Assembly (NCBI RefSeq): GCF_028292365.1
Contig: NZ_JAQGMM010000173.1
Location: 1-64,000, forward strand
DNA from: Caballeronia sp.
Lineage (GTDB): Bacteria > Pseudomonadota > Gammaproteobacteria > Burkholderiales > Burkholderiaceae
DNA length: 64,000 bases
Direction: 5' to 3'
In this document: one piece after another, positions 51,352 through 60,935 of the stretch
How the letters are laid out: the number at the start of each line of letters is the position of its first letter
Position numbering within the stretch: position 1 is the first letter of the stretch
Position numbers and translations under genes: made by a program
The notes under the pieces: generated by a model
Told to the model about the DNA's origin: nothing
Databases searched by the model: none
The model's input: only the letters and a program-made list of their open reading frames with translations

Positions 51352-52759
51352 GCGCCGTCTCCTGGTAGCGGTGGCCTGCGCTGCCGCACTGAACGCGTGT
51401 TCATTCGCGCCCACCTACAAGGTGCCCGCCACGGCGATCCCCACCACCTTCAAGGAAGCCGGTCCGTGGCAACCGGCACATCCCGCCGATCGCATCCCGC
51501 GTGATGGCTGGTGGACGATGTATCGCGATCCGGCATTGAGCGCGCTCGAAGCGAAGATTGCCACAGCCAATCCGAATGTGGCCGCAGCGGTTGCCCGGCA
51601 TGATGAAGCGAGCGCGGACCTTCAGGAAGCGCGTTCCGGACTGTTCCCGACCATTGGTGCTGAATCCGATGTCTCGCGGCAACGGCAATCGGATAACAGG
51701 CCGTTGCGCGGCACGGATCAGCCGACGGCTTACAACTCGGCCACGGTCGATGTCGGTATAGGCTATGACCTTGATTTGTGGGGCAAGGTGCGCAATCAGG
51801 TAAGCGCGGGCCGTTCACAGGAAGAAGCCAGTGCCGACGATCTCGCGTCGCTTCGCCTCAGCCTGCAGGCGAGCCTTGCGTCGACTTATTTCGAACTGCG
51901 CGGCCTCGATCAGCGCGCCAAGCTGCTCAACGACACCATCGACACCTACAAGCGTGCGCTGAAGCTGACCGTGAGCCGTCACAACGGCGGCCTGGCCTCC
52001 GGCATGGACGTGTCGCGGGCACAGACGCAACTCGCATCCGCCCGTGCCGCCGCCGACGATACCCAGGCGAGCCGCGCGCTGCTCGAACATGCCGTTGCGA
52101 CGCTCACGGGAACGCCGGCATCGTCGTTCTCGTTGGCGCCGGACGTCGGGTTCAACTATCTGCCCCACGTTCCGCTCGGGCTGCCTTCAACACTCTTGCA
52201 ACGCAGGCCCGATGTTGCGGCGGCCGAGCGGCAGGTGGCCGCGGCGAACGCAAATATTGGCGTGGCGAAGGCCGCGTTCTATCCTGACATTTCACTCGGC
52301 CTGGACGGCGGATATCAAAGCGATACCTTCTCGCCCTGGCTGGCGGCACCCAACGAAATCTGGTCGGTGGGACCGCAGTTGCTTTTCACTATTTTCGATG
52401 GCGGCAAGCGCAGCGCAGCCGTGGCCAATTCGCGGGCGCAACTCGCCGAGAATGGTGCGAAGTACCGCCAGACCGTGCTCGTCGCGTTCCAGCAGGTCGA
52501 GGACGGCTTGGCGCTGCTGCATCATCTCGGCGATGAATCGGTCAATGAGGATCAGGCGTTGAGCGCCGCGCAGCAGACGCTCGCGCTGGCGACGTCGCAG
52601 TATCGCGACGGTGTCGTGAGCTATCTGGATGTGGTGACGGCGCAGACGACTGAACTGACCGCGCAAATTTCGTCGCTGGACCTGCGTACGCGGCAGCTGA
52701 CGGCCTCCGTTTCACTGATCCTGGCGCTGGGTGGGGGATGGACCGGGAAGCCCGCCTGA
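51338..52759 (+). CDS. Efflux outer membrane lipoprotein (NodT/OMF family)
   Basis: LNACSFAPTYKVP lipobox; DLWGKVRNQVSAGRSQ; VSYLDVVTAQ. Confidence 0.92.
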   Translation: MSMVKRRLLVAVACAAALNACSFAPTYKVPATAIPTTFKEAGPWQPAHPADRIPRDGWWTMYRDPALSALEAKIATANPNVAAAVARHDEASADLQEARSGLFPTIGAESDVSRQRQSDNRPLRGTDQPTAYNSATVDVGIGYDLDLWGKVRNQVSAGRSQEEASADDLASLRLSLQASLASTYFELRGLDQRAKLLNDTIDTYKRALKLTVSRHNGGLASGMDVSRAQTQLASARAAADDTQASRALLEHAVATLTGTPASSFSLAPDVGFNYLPHVPLGLPSTLLQRRPDVAAAERQVAAANANIGVAKAAFYPDISLGLDGGYQSDTFSPWLAAPNEIWSVGPQLLFTIFDGGKRSAAVANSRAQLAENGAKYRQTVLVAFQQVEDGLALLHHLGDESVNEDQALSAAQQTLALATSQYRDGVVSYLDVVTAQTTELTAQISSLDLRTRQLTASVSLILALGGGWTGKPA

Positions 52760-52785
52760 AGCTTATTTCAGCCGCAGAAGTGAGA

Positions 52786-52825
52786 ACGCCGCCGGGGTGC
52801 AGTTCATGACCCCGGCGGCGTTTTT
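52786..52825. terminator. Strong rho-independent terminator between convergent OMF and porin genes
   Basis: acgccgccgggg/ccccggcggcgt 12-bp stem followed by T run. Confidence 0.85.
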
Positions 52826-52849
52826 ACGTCGTACCCCGCACGGGCAGAA

Positions 52850-54028
52850 TCAGAAGCGCAGTCGGACCCCTGCTGCTACCACCGCCTGCTTGCCGTTCGA
52901 GGATGCGGCCAGATTGTAGATCGACGCATTGCCGAGTGCGTTCACGCCCGTTGCCCCGGTTGCATGCTGGTAGACGCCTTCAAGGTAGACGTCGGTACGG
53001 CGGCTCAGCGCGTAGTCCGCTTGCAGCATGAACGCGTTCCACTTCGGCGAGAGGCTCGACGTGGCGGTGTCGAACCTGCCGTCGGTGAACGTGTACGAGC
53101 CGCCCAGGGTCAATGCCGGCGTCAAGGCGTACCGAGCGTTCAGTTCATAGTTGTTAAACGTGAGCTTGTTGCCGGAAAGCGCCGTGTAAGCGCCGCCCTG
53201 CGAGATCTCGCTCGGGTCGTCGAGCGTCGTGCGCGTGAACACGGCGCCGATGGTCGCGGGACCAATGACGTAACGTGCACCGGCGCCCATGATGCGCTGG
53301 CGGCCGCCGACCAGCGTCGCATTACCGTCGCCGCTTGAGAGCGCGCCACCCGTGTTGGCCGGGGGCGTGACCCCGCCCGGATTGTTAGCCTGGAAGTACG
53401 CTGCAGCAAGACTCAAGGGACCGTTGTTATACGACGCGCCCGCCGTATAGGCGTTGTTGTTGCTGAAGCCATTCGATGAATTGCTGAAGGCGTACGCACC
53501 GCCAAACACGAGCCCGCCGTAGTTCACGCTGCGAAACTTCACCGCATTGTTCATGCGGAAGTCGTTGTTCAGGTTGTCATTGTCGAACGGGTGATCGGCT
53601 ATGTTGCCGCCGAAGCCCGAGCCGGTTGCCGACAACGGCGCCACGAAGTCCACCATGGAGTCGTACTGACGGCCCAGCGTAACAGTTCCGTAAGCGGAGC
53701 TTGAAATACCGACCCATGCCTGACGGCCAAACTCGTCGCCGCCGTTCGAGAGCTTGCCGTTGTCGATGTTAAAACCGTTCTCGAGGTCGAACACCGCCGC
53801 GAGACCGCCGCCAAGATCTTCCGTGCCCTTCAGTCCCCATCGATTCGTGCTCACGTTGCCGCTTTGCAAGCCCCACGCGGCATTGCCGCCCGTTGCGGCT
53901 TTCTGGTTGGAAATATAGTCGATACCCGTATCAAGTGTGCCGTACAGGGTAACGCTGCTTTGTGCGTTCGCGGCTTGAGAGACCGCAGCCGCGATCAGGC
54001 TCAAGGAGGCGATCAACGCTTTGTTCAT
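52850..54028 (-). CDS. Gram-negative porin
   Basis: MNKALIASLSLIAAAVSQAANAQSSVTLYGTLDTGIDY ... AAGVRLRF. Confidence 0.95.
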   Translation of the reverse strand: MNKALIASLSLIAAAVSQAANAQSSVTLYGTLDTGIDYISNQKAATGGNAAWGLQSGNVSTNRWGLKGTEDLGGGLAAVFDLENGFNIDNGKLSNGGDEFGRQAWVGISSSAYGTVTLGRQYDSMVDFVAPLSATGSGFGGNIADHPFDNDNLNNDFRMNNAVKFRSVNYGGLVFGGAYAFSNSSNGFSNNNAYTAGASYNNGPLSLAAAYFQANNPGGVTPPANTGGALSSGDGNATLVGGRQRIMGAGARYVIGPATIGAVFTRTTLDDPSEISQGGAYTALSGNKLTFNNYELNARYALTPALTLGGSYTFTDGRFDTATSSLSPKWNAFMLQADYALSRRTDVYLEGVYQHATGATGVNALGNASIYNLAASSNGKQAVVAAGVRLRF

Positions 54029-54399
54029 GTGTGCAATTCCAGGATGATGCGGCTGCTGTTCCGCTCCCCGGCACGGTGGAGACAGGATGGCGAAGTGCAG
54101 CCGCCCGACTCGCCATGCGGACCGGGGCAAATTTAGGCGGCGGGCATGACGTGGACGTGTCGGAATTGCGCTACTTCATGAAGAATAATTTATAAAGCAG
54201 ACACAAAATATTTAATTTAGTTATCCGATGTTATTTAGCCGAAGTTTTTACGGTTCATAAACCGCTCTACATAAACAACTCTTCACATTTGAGCGTCTTT
54301 CCCGACAGGGCCGACTCGTTAATCTGCATTCACCGGACAACGATCGCAGCTCTGCATCGAAGCCCGGTCACTCATTAAACGGACTTTTAGGAAAGCACC

Positions 54400-54663
54400 A
54401 TGAAAACCATGATGATCGCCCTCACCTTTGCCTGCACCGGCCTGGCCACCACTGGCTCAGCCTTTGCACAGAGCACGGCCCCGGCTCAGGCGCCTGTTCA
54501 GGTAGCCGCTCCCACCACCCTTGCCCAGACAGGTCAATGGGTACCCCCCGATGGAGAAACCATTGCGCCTAAAACACGCGCCGAGGTTTATCAGGAACTC
54601 GTGAAGTCCGAACAGGATGGCCAACTCGACTACCTGAACCGCACGTTGTACTGGCATCACTAG
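54400..54663 (+). CDS. DUF4148 domain small secreted protein
   Basis: Signal peptide; KTRAEVYQELVKSEQDGQLDYLNRTLYWHH. Confidence 0.8.
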   Translation: MKTMMIALTFACTGLATTGSAFAQSTAPAQAPVQVAAPTTLAQTGQWVPPDGETIAPKTRAEVYQELVKSEQDGQLDYLNRTLYWHH

Positions 54664-54848
54664 GCATGAAGCGTCAATCGCCGCCGGCCGTGACGGATGC
54701 AATGAGCGGGGGCGCGATAACCGTTCCCCGTGCCGCCGCCGCGGCTTTACGCCTTCGGTCATGCACTCCCGGCGCACATCCTGATTCGCCGCAATGCTTA
54801 CGTTCAACCATAGATTCGAGTGACAGGCGTTTTCGCCAAGGTGATGCC

Positions 54849-55010
54849 ATGAGCCGGTTAAGACGCATACTCTCCGCCCTGCGATTGCCACTGTGCGCAC
54901 TGGCGTTGGGCCTTTCCCTCGCCGGTTGCGCGTCGATGCAAGGCGCGTCGACCGATCCTAATGCGTGTGTGGGGCCGGTGGATTACTGCCAGCCTTTCTT
55001 CGGTTCCTGA
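54849..55010 (+). CDS. Small putative lipoprotein (53 aa)
   Basis: MSRLRRILSALRLPLCALALGLSLAGCASMQGASTDPNACVGPVDYCQPFFGS; LAGC lipobox. Confidence 0.6.
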   Translation: MSRLRRILSALRLPLCALALGLSLAGCASMQGASTDPNACVGPVDYCQPFFGS

Positions 55011-55143
55011 TCTCGCCCCAACCATGCGTACGTGATGTGTAGCGTGATGCGCGTGCTGCCTGCACGGGAGTATCGCGCTTGCGAATTTTTACGCACTTTC
55101 AAACGTTTGATCGAGAAACGGAAAAGGCACGAACAGGCGACCG

Positions 55144-55821
55144 TTATGTCGTGTTGATCTGATAACCGAAGCGGCTGACGGTTTCAAGACGCGCACCGAA
55201 GGTATGCAACTCAAGCTTGCGGCGCAGCCGTGAGACAACCAGATTCACGCTCGACGGGTCCACGACGTCCTTGTCAGGCCACGCATACCGGATCAACTGG
55301 TCGCGCGCGACGGGGGCATCGGGCTGGCGCAGCAGCGACTCAATCAACAGGAACTCGCGCTTGGTCAGGGGGAAGCGCTTGTCTCCTTCCACCAGCTCCC
55401 GCGTAAGCGGATCCAGCCTCAATGAAAGGTCGAGCGTGGAGTCGCCCGAGCCCTGCGCCGACGATCGATACAACGCCAGCATCCGCTCCTGCATTTCGAT
55501 AAACGAATACGGCTGCACGAAGCACGCGTCCGCACCAGCGCGCAGCATGCGCGCTCTTTCTACAGGCGTCGCGCGACCAAGGACGACCAGGATCGCGGGC
55601 GAACCCGGCAAACCCGCGAAATCGGACAAGAGCGTAGCCAGGTTGCAAATGGATTCAGTATCGACCGCCACGATCAGGACCGCGTCAAAGGTATCGTGCG
55701 ATGCAAGATGAAGCCCGTCGCGCAAGTCGTCGGTCATTTGCAGGCTGTGCGCGCTTTCACGTAGAGCCTTATGCAGATAAGCGCCTTCAGCGCAGACGGT
55801 GGAAATGAGTAGAACTCGCAT
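55144..55821 (-). CDS. Response-regulator-like protein: degenerate receiver plus winged-helix DNA-binding domain
   Basis: C-terminal RFPLTKREFLLIESLLRQPDAPVARDQLIRYAW...VSRLRRKLELHTFGARLETVSRFGYQI; N-terminus receiver-like without canonical residues. Confidence 0.85.
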   Translation of the reverse strand: MRVLLISTVCAEGAYLHKALRESAHSLQMTDDLRDGLHLASHDTFDAVLIVAVDTESICNLATLLSDFAGLPGSPAILVVLGRATPVERARMLRAGADACFVQPYSFIEMQERMLALYRSSAQGSGDSTLDLSLRLDPLTRELVEGDKRFPLTKREFLLIESLLRQPDAPVARDQLIRYAWPDKDVVDPSSVNLVVSRLRRKLELHTFGARLETVSRFGYQINTT

Positions 55822-55880
55822 AGGGGTGGCTCTTACTCGTTAATCAGTTAATCAGGGAAACTCGACGATCACCATGCGCA

Positions 55881-57296
55881 TCATTCGAGCGCGTGGGGCC
55901 AGCATTCGACCGTCATGGTCGTGCCGGGGGTGGTACCGGTACCATTCGCGCCAGCACGAAGCGCGAAATCGTGCAGCCGCATCACGGCCGACACAATGCT
56001 GAGACCAAGTCCCGAGCCTGCCAGATGACGCGTCTGATCGGCTCTGTAGAAGCGCTGCAATACCGCTTCCCGCTCGCGCTCCGGAATACCTGGACCATTG
56101 TCCGAAATGACCAGTACCGCACCCTGCGGATGATCCGTCAGTTCAATACGCACGGCCCCGTTGTCAGGCGCGAACTTGATCGCGTTGTCGAGCAAGTTAC
56201 TGAATGCTTCGAATAGCAACGCCCGATCGCCATGCACCGTGGGAACCTGTTCGACCACCACCGCCCAGCTAATTCCCCGGTCCTCGGCGAGCGGTTCATA
56301 CAGTTCGCTTAACTCATTAACCAGCGTAGTGAGATCCACCGACGAAAAACCACCACGCCGCTTCAATGCGCCAATCTCCGAAATGCGGAGCATCGCACCG
56401 AAACGATCGAGCAGCATGTCGGCTTCAACGCGCGCACGGTCGAGCATTTGAGCGACGCCGTCGTCCTGGATCACATGCATGCGTTCAGCCACATTGGCGA
56501 GCAAGGTGCGAATATGCGCGGCGGGAGTACGCAAGTCATGCGCTATTCCGTCGCATGCGCTCTTGACCTCCGTCATCAGCCGTTCAATTTCCTCGAGCAT
56601 GTGATTCACCAGATGGGCGAGCATGTCCAGCTCGTCTCGTCCGCCGATCGGCAAACGCCGGTTCAGGTCACCCTCGGCGATCCGCAAGGTTACGTTGCGA
56701 ATATCACGGACACGCCGCATCTGCCGAAGGTTGAGCAACAAGCCACTGGCTATGCTCACCAGCAAACATAACAAACCCCCACCAACCAACGCATTGATCA
56801 TCGTCTCGCGAACGTGCAGCACTTGCGTGAGGTCGCGGGCCACCACGATCTGTTCGCCGCTCTGCCGCCGTATGCCCATGGCCCGCACAACCGGCGACTT
56901 TGCCTGGTTGGCGAGGGTCAGGCTGCTGTTGAGCGTATGACCTTGACGGTCGAGCGGCAGGTCTGACGGCAACACGCGGATATCACCGGCGAGATGCGTG
57001 CCGTCGGCGGCGAACAGCCCGAAGTAGTTTGTATTCAGGTGTTCGCCTTCCGTGCGCCGATGAATGGTCGCCGGAAGTTCCGGGTCATCGATGGACCCGA
57101 AGTAGAAGAGCTGCCAATGCAGCACCGAGTCCGCGTCGAACTCCATGCGCGTGGTTGCAGACCAGCCGATAAATCCGATCAGCACCATGACCGACAGCGC
57201 GAAGATCACGGCGTAGACCGAAAGCCACCTGAAGGTCGTGTTATGCCAGCGGCGCCCCAATTCTACGGGATGCGTTCGATTCGTTGAGTCAGCCAA
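55881..57296 (-). CDS. HAMP-domain sensor histidine kinase
   Basis: GIAHDLRTPAAHIRTLL H-box, LDNAIKFAPDNGAVRI N-box, VISDNGPGIPERERE. Confidence 0.93.
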   Translation of the reverse strand: MADSTNRTHPVELGRRWHNTTFRWLSVYAVIFALSVMVLIGFIGWSATTRMEFDADSVLHWQLFYFGSIDDPELPATIHRRTEGEHLNTNYFGLFAADGTHLAGDIRVLPSDLPLDRQGHTLNSSLTLANQAKSPVVRAMGIRRQSGEQIVVARDLTQVLHVRETMINALVGGGLLCLLVSIASGLLLNLRQMRRVRDIRNVTLRIAEGDLNRRLPIGGRDELDMLAHLVNHMLEEIERLMTEVKSACDGIAHDLRTPAAHIRTLLANVAERMHVIQDDGVAQMLDRARVEADMLLDRFGAMLRISEIGALKRRGGFSSVDLTTLVNELSELYEPLAEDRGISWAVVVEQVPTVHGDRALLFEAFSNLLDNAIKFAPDNGAVRIELTDHPQGAVLVISDNGPGIPEREREAVLQRFYRADQTRHLAGSGLGLSIVSAVMRLHDFALRAGANGTGTTPGTTMTVECWPHALE

Positions 57297-57317
57297 GGTG
57301 TTCTTATAGGAGATGGA

Positions 57318-57998
57318 TCACGTCAGGATGTAGCCCGAACCACGCACGGTCTGAATCGTTGCTGTAGCACCGGGGGGATCGATCTTCTTGCGCAAGCGTC
57401 CCATGTGAACGTCGATCAGGTTCGTGCCGGGATCGAAGTGATAACCCCACACTGCTTCGAACAGCATGGTGCGCGTGATGGTTTGGCCGGCGTGCCGCAT
57501 CATGAACTCCAGGATCCGGTACTCGGTTAGCAGCAGCGACACTTCAATGCCGTCGCGTGTCACCTTGCGCGAGATCAGGTCGATGAGAAGCGGTCCTGCG
57601 TTCAGCGTTGTTTCATTGCGTGCGGGCGTCTCGCGCCGGCGTCGCAACAATACTTCGAGACGTGCGGTGAGTTCGTCTGAATTAAACGGCTTGGTCAGGT
57701 AATCGTCACCGCCTGCACGCAGGCCGCGAATGCGTTCGTCTACGTCGCCAAGCGCACTTAGCATCAACACCGGCGCCTGTACGCCAACCGTTCTCAAGGT
57801 GGTGAGGATAGTCAGGCCGTCGAGTCCCGGGAGCATGCGGTCGAGCATGATCACGTCATACTCGCCGCTCATCGCCCGGGCGAGACCGTCGGGTCCGTTA
57901 TCTACCCAGTCCACCTCGAACCCGCATTTTTCAAGATTTTCCACGATCTCATTCGCTGCTAGCGGATCGTCCTCTACCGTAAGCACTCGCGTCGTCAT
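57318..57998 (-). CDS. OmpR-family response regulator
   Basis: TVEDDPLAANEIVENL, MLDRMLPGLDG, DDYLTKPFNSDE; directly upstream of the kinase gene. Confidence 0.93.
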   Translation of the reverse strand: MTTRVLTVEDDPLAANEIVENLEKCGFEVDWVDNGPDGLARAMSGEYDVIMLDRMLPGLDGLTILTTLRTVGVQAPVLMLSALGDVDERIRGLRAGGDDYLTKPFNSDELTARLEVLLRRRRETPARNETTLNAGPLLIDLISRKVTRDGIEVSLLLTEYRILEFMMRHAGQTITRTMLFEAVWGYHFDPGTNLIDVHMGRLRKKIDPPGATATIQTVRGSGYILT

Positions 57999-58132
57999 TG
58001 TTCCCAATCCCAAGTCGGCACCGGCAGAAAACCGGGCACCATCTGCACTTCCAGAGGGTAAATGATGCCACAACCGACTCGAGGGGATCGGCGAATGAAA
58101 TTGACGGACAGGCATCAGAAAGCTACCTGACC

Positions 58133-58345
58133 TTAATGGCCACCGCGAAAAACCACTGTATCGAGATAATTAAGCTGACCATCTTTTTCGGCGCGAACGA
58201 GCGAGCGCTCAACCTGCGCGCGGGTGAGCGTGGAAACAGGCGGCTTCCATGATTGGTCTTGAGCGGGTTTCGCCGGTGACTGGGCAAATGCTGAAGAACA
58301 CACGACGCATGAGAGAAGGCTTGCTGCGAAAAAAAAATTTTTCAT
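58133..58345 (-). CDS. DUF4148-like small secreted protein
   Basis: Signal peptide; LTRAQVERSLVRAEKDGQLNYLDTVVFRGGH, similar to 54400..54663 product. Confidence 0.75.
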   Translation of the reverse strand: MKNFFFAASLLSCVVCSSAFAQSPAKPAQDQSWKPPVSTLTRAQVERSLVRAEKDGQLNYLDTVVFRGGH

Positions 58346-58401
58346 GTCGCTACTCCTGGGGAACCTATGAATTGAGCGCCGCTGTCCGCAAATGGCGTCG
58401 C

Positions 58402-58428
58402 GACGGTGTTGACGGTGTTGACGGTGTT
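58402..58428. repeat. Three tandem copies of gacggtgtt
   Basis: gacggtgttgacggtgttgacggtgtt read directly. Confidence 0.9.
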
Positions 58429-58623
58429 GAGACTACGCGGTGACCCTTAACGGTCCGTCATCTGCTTCATGAAAAGATATTTACCGAAATGTGCTTAGGG
58501 CAAAACCTCTAAGGGCGCATCGAAAATTTTGTGAACCATTACTTGGCATGCCATGTCGAATTGGCGGCTTGCTTCGTCGACGCTTCGGCCACGGCCACGG
58601 TCATGCACGGCAATGCTCAGGAC

Positions 58624-58935
58624 TTAGTTTGCGGACGGACTGGCCGGGTCGCCTGCGACCTGCGCCGGCATGCAGTCGTGACGAAATTCCTGGTGCAGCT
58701 TGGCTTCGGCGGTTTGCAGATTGTCCGGATATTCGTTGTCATCGGAAGTCGGCTGATACCCGACCGCTTCTAGTTCGCTTAACTCCTGCATCAGTTGTTT
58801 ATGCGTGACGGTGTGCTTGAGCGGCGTGAACGGGTAGTCGTGACACTCGGCCTGCGTGAGACTTGGGGCAGCCAGGGCTGATGCGCTGGTAAGGGCGAGT
58901 GAAAACGTAATCAATGCAGCAGAAAGGCGTTTCAT
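58624..58935 (-). CDS. DUF4148 domain small secreted protein
   Basis: Signal peptide; LMQELSELEAVGYQPTSDDNEYPDNLQTAEAKLHQEF. Confidence 0.8.
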   Translation of the reverse strand: MKRLSAALITFSLALTSASALAAPSLTQAECHDYPFTPLKHTVTHKQLMQELSELEAVGYQPTSDDNEYPDNLQTAEAKLHQEFRHDCMPAQVAGDPASPSAN

Positions 58936-59136
58936 GGGTGTTCTCCGTAAAGTTAGCGGTGTTGAATAGTCGCCCGCACCCGACTGGTTTTGTTTAGCGA
59001 CAGGTGACGAGATTCAGGATAGCGAACTGATTGCAACGGAAAGTCTGCTGTAACATGAAGAGTAATTTAAGGTTCGCTAAGGTAAGCACCGGGTAAGCAC
59101 AGAGGCTGCGACGCAAGCTTGGGCCAGCGGTCAGGG

Positions 59137-59418
59137 TCAGCTGTTATCGAGCATGCCTTGAACGAACCAGCAACAGCACACTGTGTTCAGAAGTACAGGG
59201 GCCGGCGAATGGCGTGGCGTTAACACGCCGCTTGCATGAAGGCTCGCTTCCCTTACAAACCACATTTCATACGTCACGCCCTGCATGTCGGGAAGCCGCA
59301 TCTTCACGCCCCTTTTTTTGGCGGCGCGTATGCGGCTTCTGCGCTGTGCCGGGGCAAAGTCCCGATACATCAATTCATATTCTTTGGAAGTTGGCTGTAT
59401 CGGATTCACGACAGGCAT
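59137..59418 (-). CDS. Hypothetical small protein
   Basis: 93 aa MPVVNPIQPTSKEYELMYRDFAPAQRRSRIRAAKKRG; weak support. Confidence 0.3.
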   Translation of the reverse strand: MPVVNPIQPTSKEYELMYRDFAPAQRRSRIRAAKKRGVKMRLPDMQGVTYEMWFVREASLHASGVLTPRHSPAPVLLNTVCCCWFVQGMLDNS

Positions 59419-59683
59419 CGTTCTTGTCCCTCTCCTCCTAAATCCTCAAGCGTTGCGCCTTTGCCTTGCCAGCAAGCCGCAACGGTCTTTAGCACGCGTT
59501 CTTCCGTCACCTGAAAGTCTGAATTTCAGTTAGTCGCCGCAGCTATGAATAACGGCTCATTAACCTCCGTGGGCGCTTTCATGAAGTCTTAATTTCGTCG
59601 GCAAGTTCGCGCGGCAGGAAACGACATCAAACGACATCAAGCGACACACACGCATCTGAATCTATACATTGGGATTGGAAAAC

Positions 59684-60829
59684 ATGAAGAAAACCTTGCT
59701 AGCCGCCGCGATTCCGGCAATTTTCCTGAGCACCGTCGCGCACGCGCAAAGCAGCGTCACGCTCTATGGCTTGATTGACGAGGGGTTTGACTTTACAAGC
59801 AACGGTCAAGGCCATCGCGGTTATGAAATGGTCAGCGGTGACACCGTGGGCAGCCGTTGGGGCCTGAAAGGCAGTGAGGACCTGGGCAATGGGTTGAAGG
59901 GAATCTTTCTCCTGGAGAATGGCTTCAATACGAACAACGGGCAACTAGGTCAAGGCGGTCTTGAGTTCGGCCGTCAAGCTTACGTTGGCTTGTCGTCGGC
60001 TCAGTATGGTACGTTCACCATGGGTCGCCAGTACGATCCCACCGTCGACATGTGGAGCGGGTTCACCGCTGCGGGCAACACCATTGGCGATCTCGCGGCA
60101 CACCCATTCGACAACGATAACTCCGACTGGGATTATCGTATCCAGAACTCGGTCAAGTATGTGTCGCCGACTGTTAGCGGCTTTACTGGCGAAGCCATGT
60201 ATGGCTTCAGCAACCAGGCAGGCGGGTTCGCGACGAACCGCATGTACAGTGCCGCGGGCACCTACAAGATGGGGGGCTTTGCCGCGGCGCTCGCGTACAT
60301 GAAGACCAATAGCGGCGGAGCCAATGCTTCGGGCGCGGTGTCCAACGATACAACCATCTTTACGGCTGACTCGCAGCAGAATATTGACGCAGGCGTGTCG
60401 TACACCTTCGCGAACAAGGCGATGTTAGCGTTCGCGTATTCGCATGTGGATGTCTACAATCCGACGAGCAACCTGTACTTTACGGAGCAGCCGGTGGCGG
60501 GTACGCAGAACTCGTGGAAGTTCGACAACTTCGAAGTCAATGGCCAGTACTTCTTCAAGCCTGATTTCTGGATGGCGGCGTCTTACACTTATACGTTCGC
60601 GCACATTTCCACTACGACCGGACGGTCGATGCCCAAATACAATCAATTCGCCTTGATGCTTGACTACGACCTTAGCACGCGTACGTCGGTCTATATCCAG
60701 GGAGCTTATCAACACGTGAATGGCAACACGGGAACCCAATTCGACAATGCGGATATCCCGGGTTCGTCAGGCATCTCCTCAACCGGCAATCAGTTGATGG
60801 CTCGGTTGGCGATGACACACAGGTTCTGA
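59684..60829 (+). CDS. Gram-negative porin
   Basis: MKKTLLAAAIPAIFLSTVAHAQSSVTLYGLIDEGF ... ARLAMTHRF. Confidence 0.95.
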   Translation: MKKTLLAAAIPAIFLSTVAHAQSSVTLYGLIDEGFDFTSNGQGHRGYEMVSGDTVGSRWGLKGSEDLGNGLKGIFLLENGFNTNNGQLGQGGLEFGRQAYVGLSSAQYGTFTMGRQYDPTVDMWSGFTAAGNTIGDLAAHPFDNDNSDWDYRIQNSVKYVSPTVSGFTGEAMYGFSNQAGGFATNRMYSAAGTYKMGGFAAALAYMKTNSGGANASGAVSNDTTIFTADSQQNIDAGVSYTFANKAMLAFAYSHVDVYNPTSNLYFTEQPVAGTQNSWKFDNFEVNGQYFFKPDFWMAASYTYTFAHISTTTGRSMPKYNQFALMLDYDLSTRTSVYIQGAYQHVNGNTGTQFDNADIPGSSGISSTGNQLMARLAMTHRF

Positions 60830-60868
60830 TTCTTTCGCGTTAGTGGGGCGACGCTGATCGTTGTCCCG

Positions 60869-60908
60869 CTTGCAGCTTGTTGTGTAAGTCCAAGCAACGA
60901 GCTGCAAG
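60869..60908 (+). terminator. Terminator-like hairpin after porin
   Basis: cttgcagct(t)gttg / caac(g)agctgcaag stem followed by catttatttatt. Confidence 0.6.
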
Positions 60909-60935
60909 CATTTATTTATTGCCACCATTGCATCG

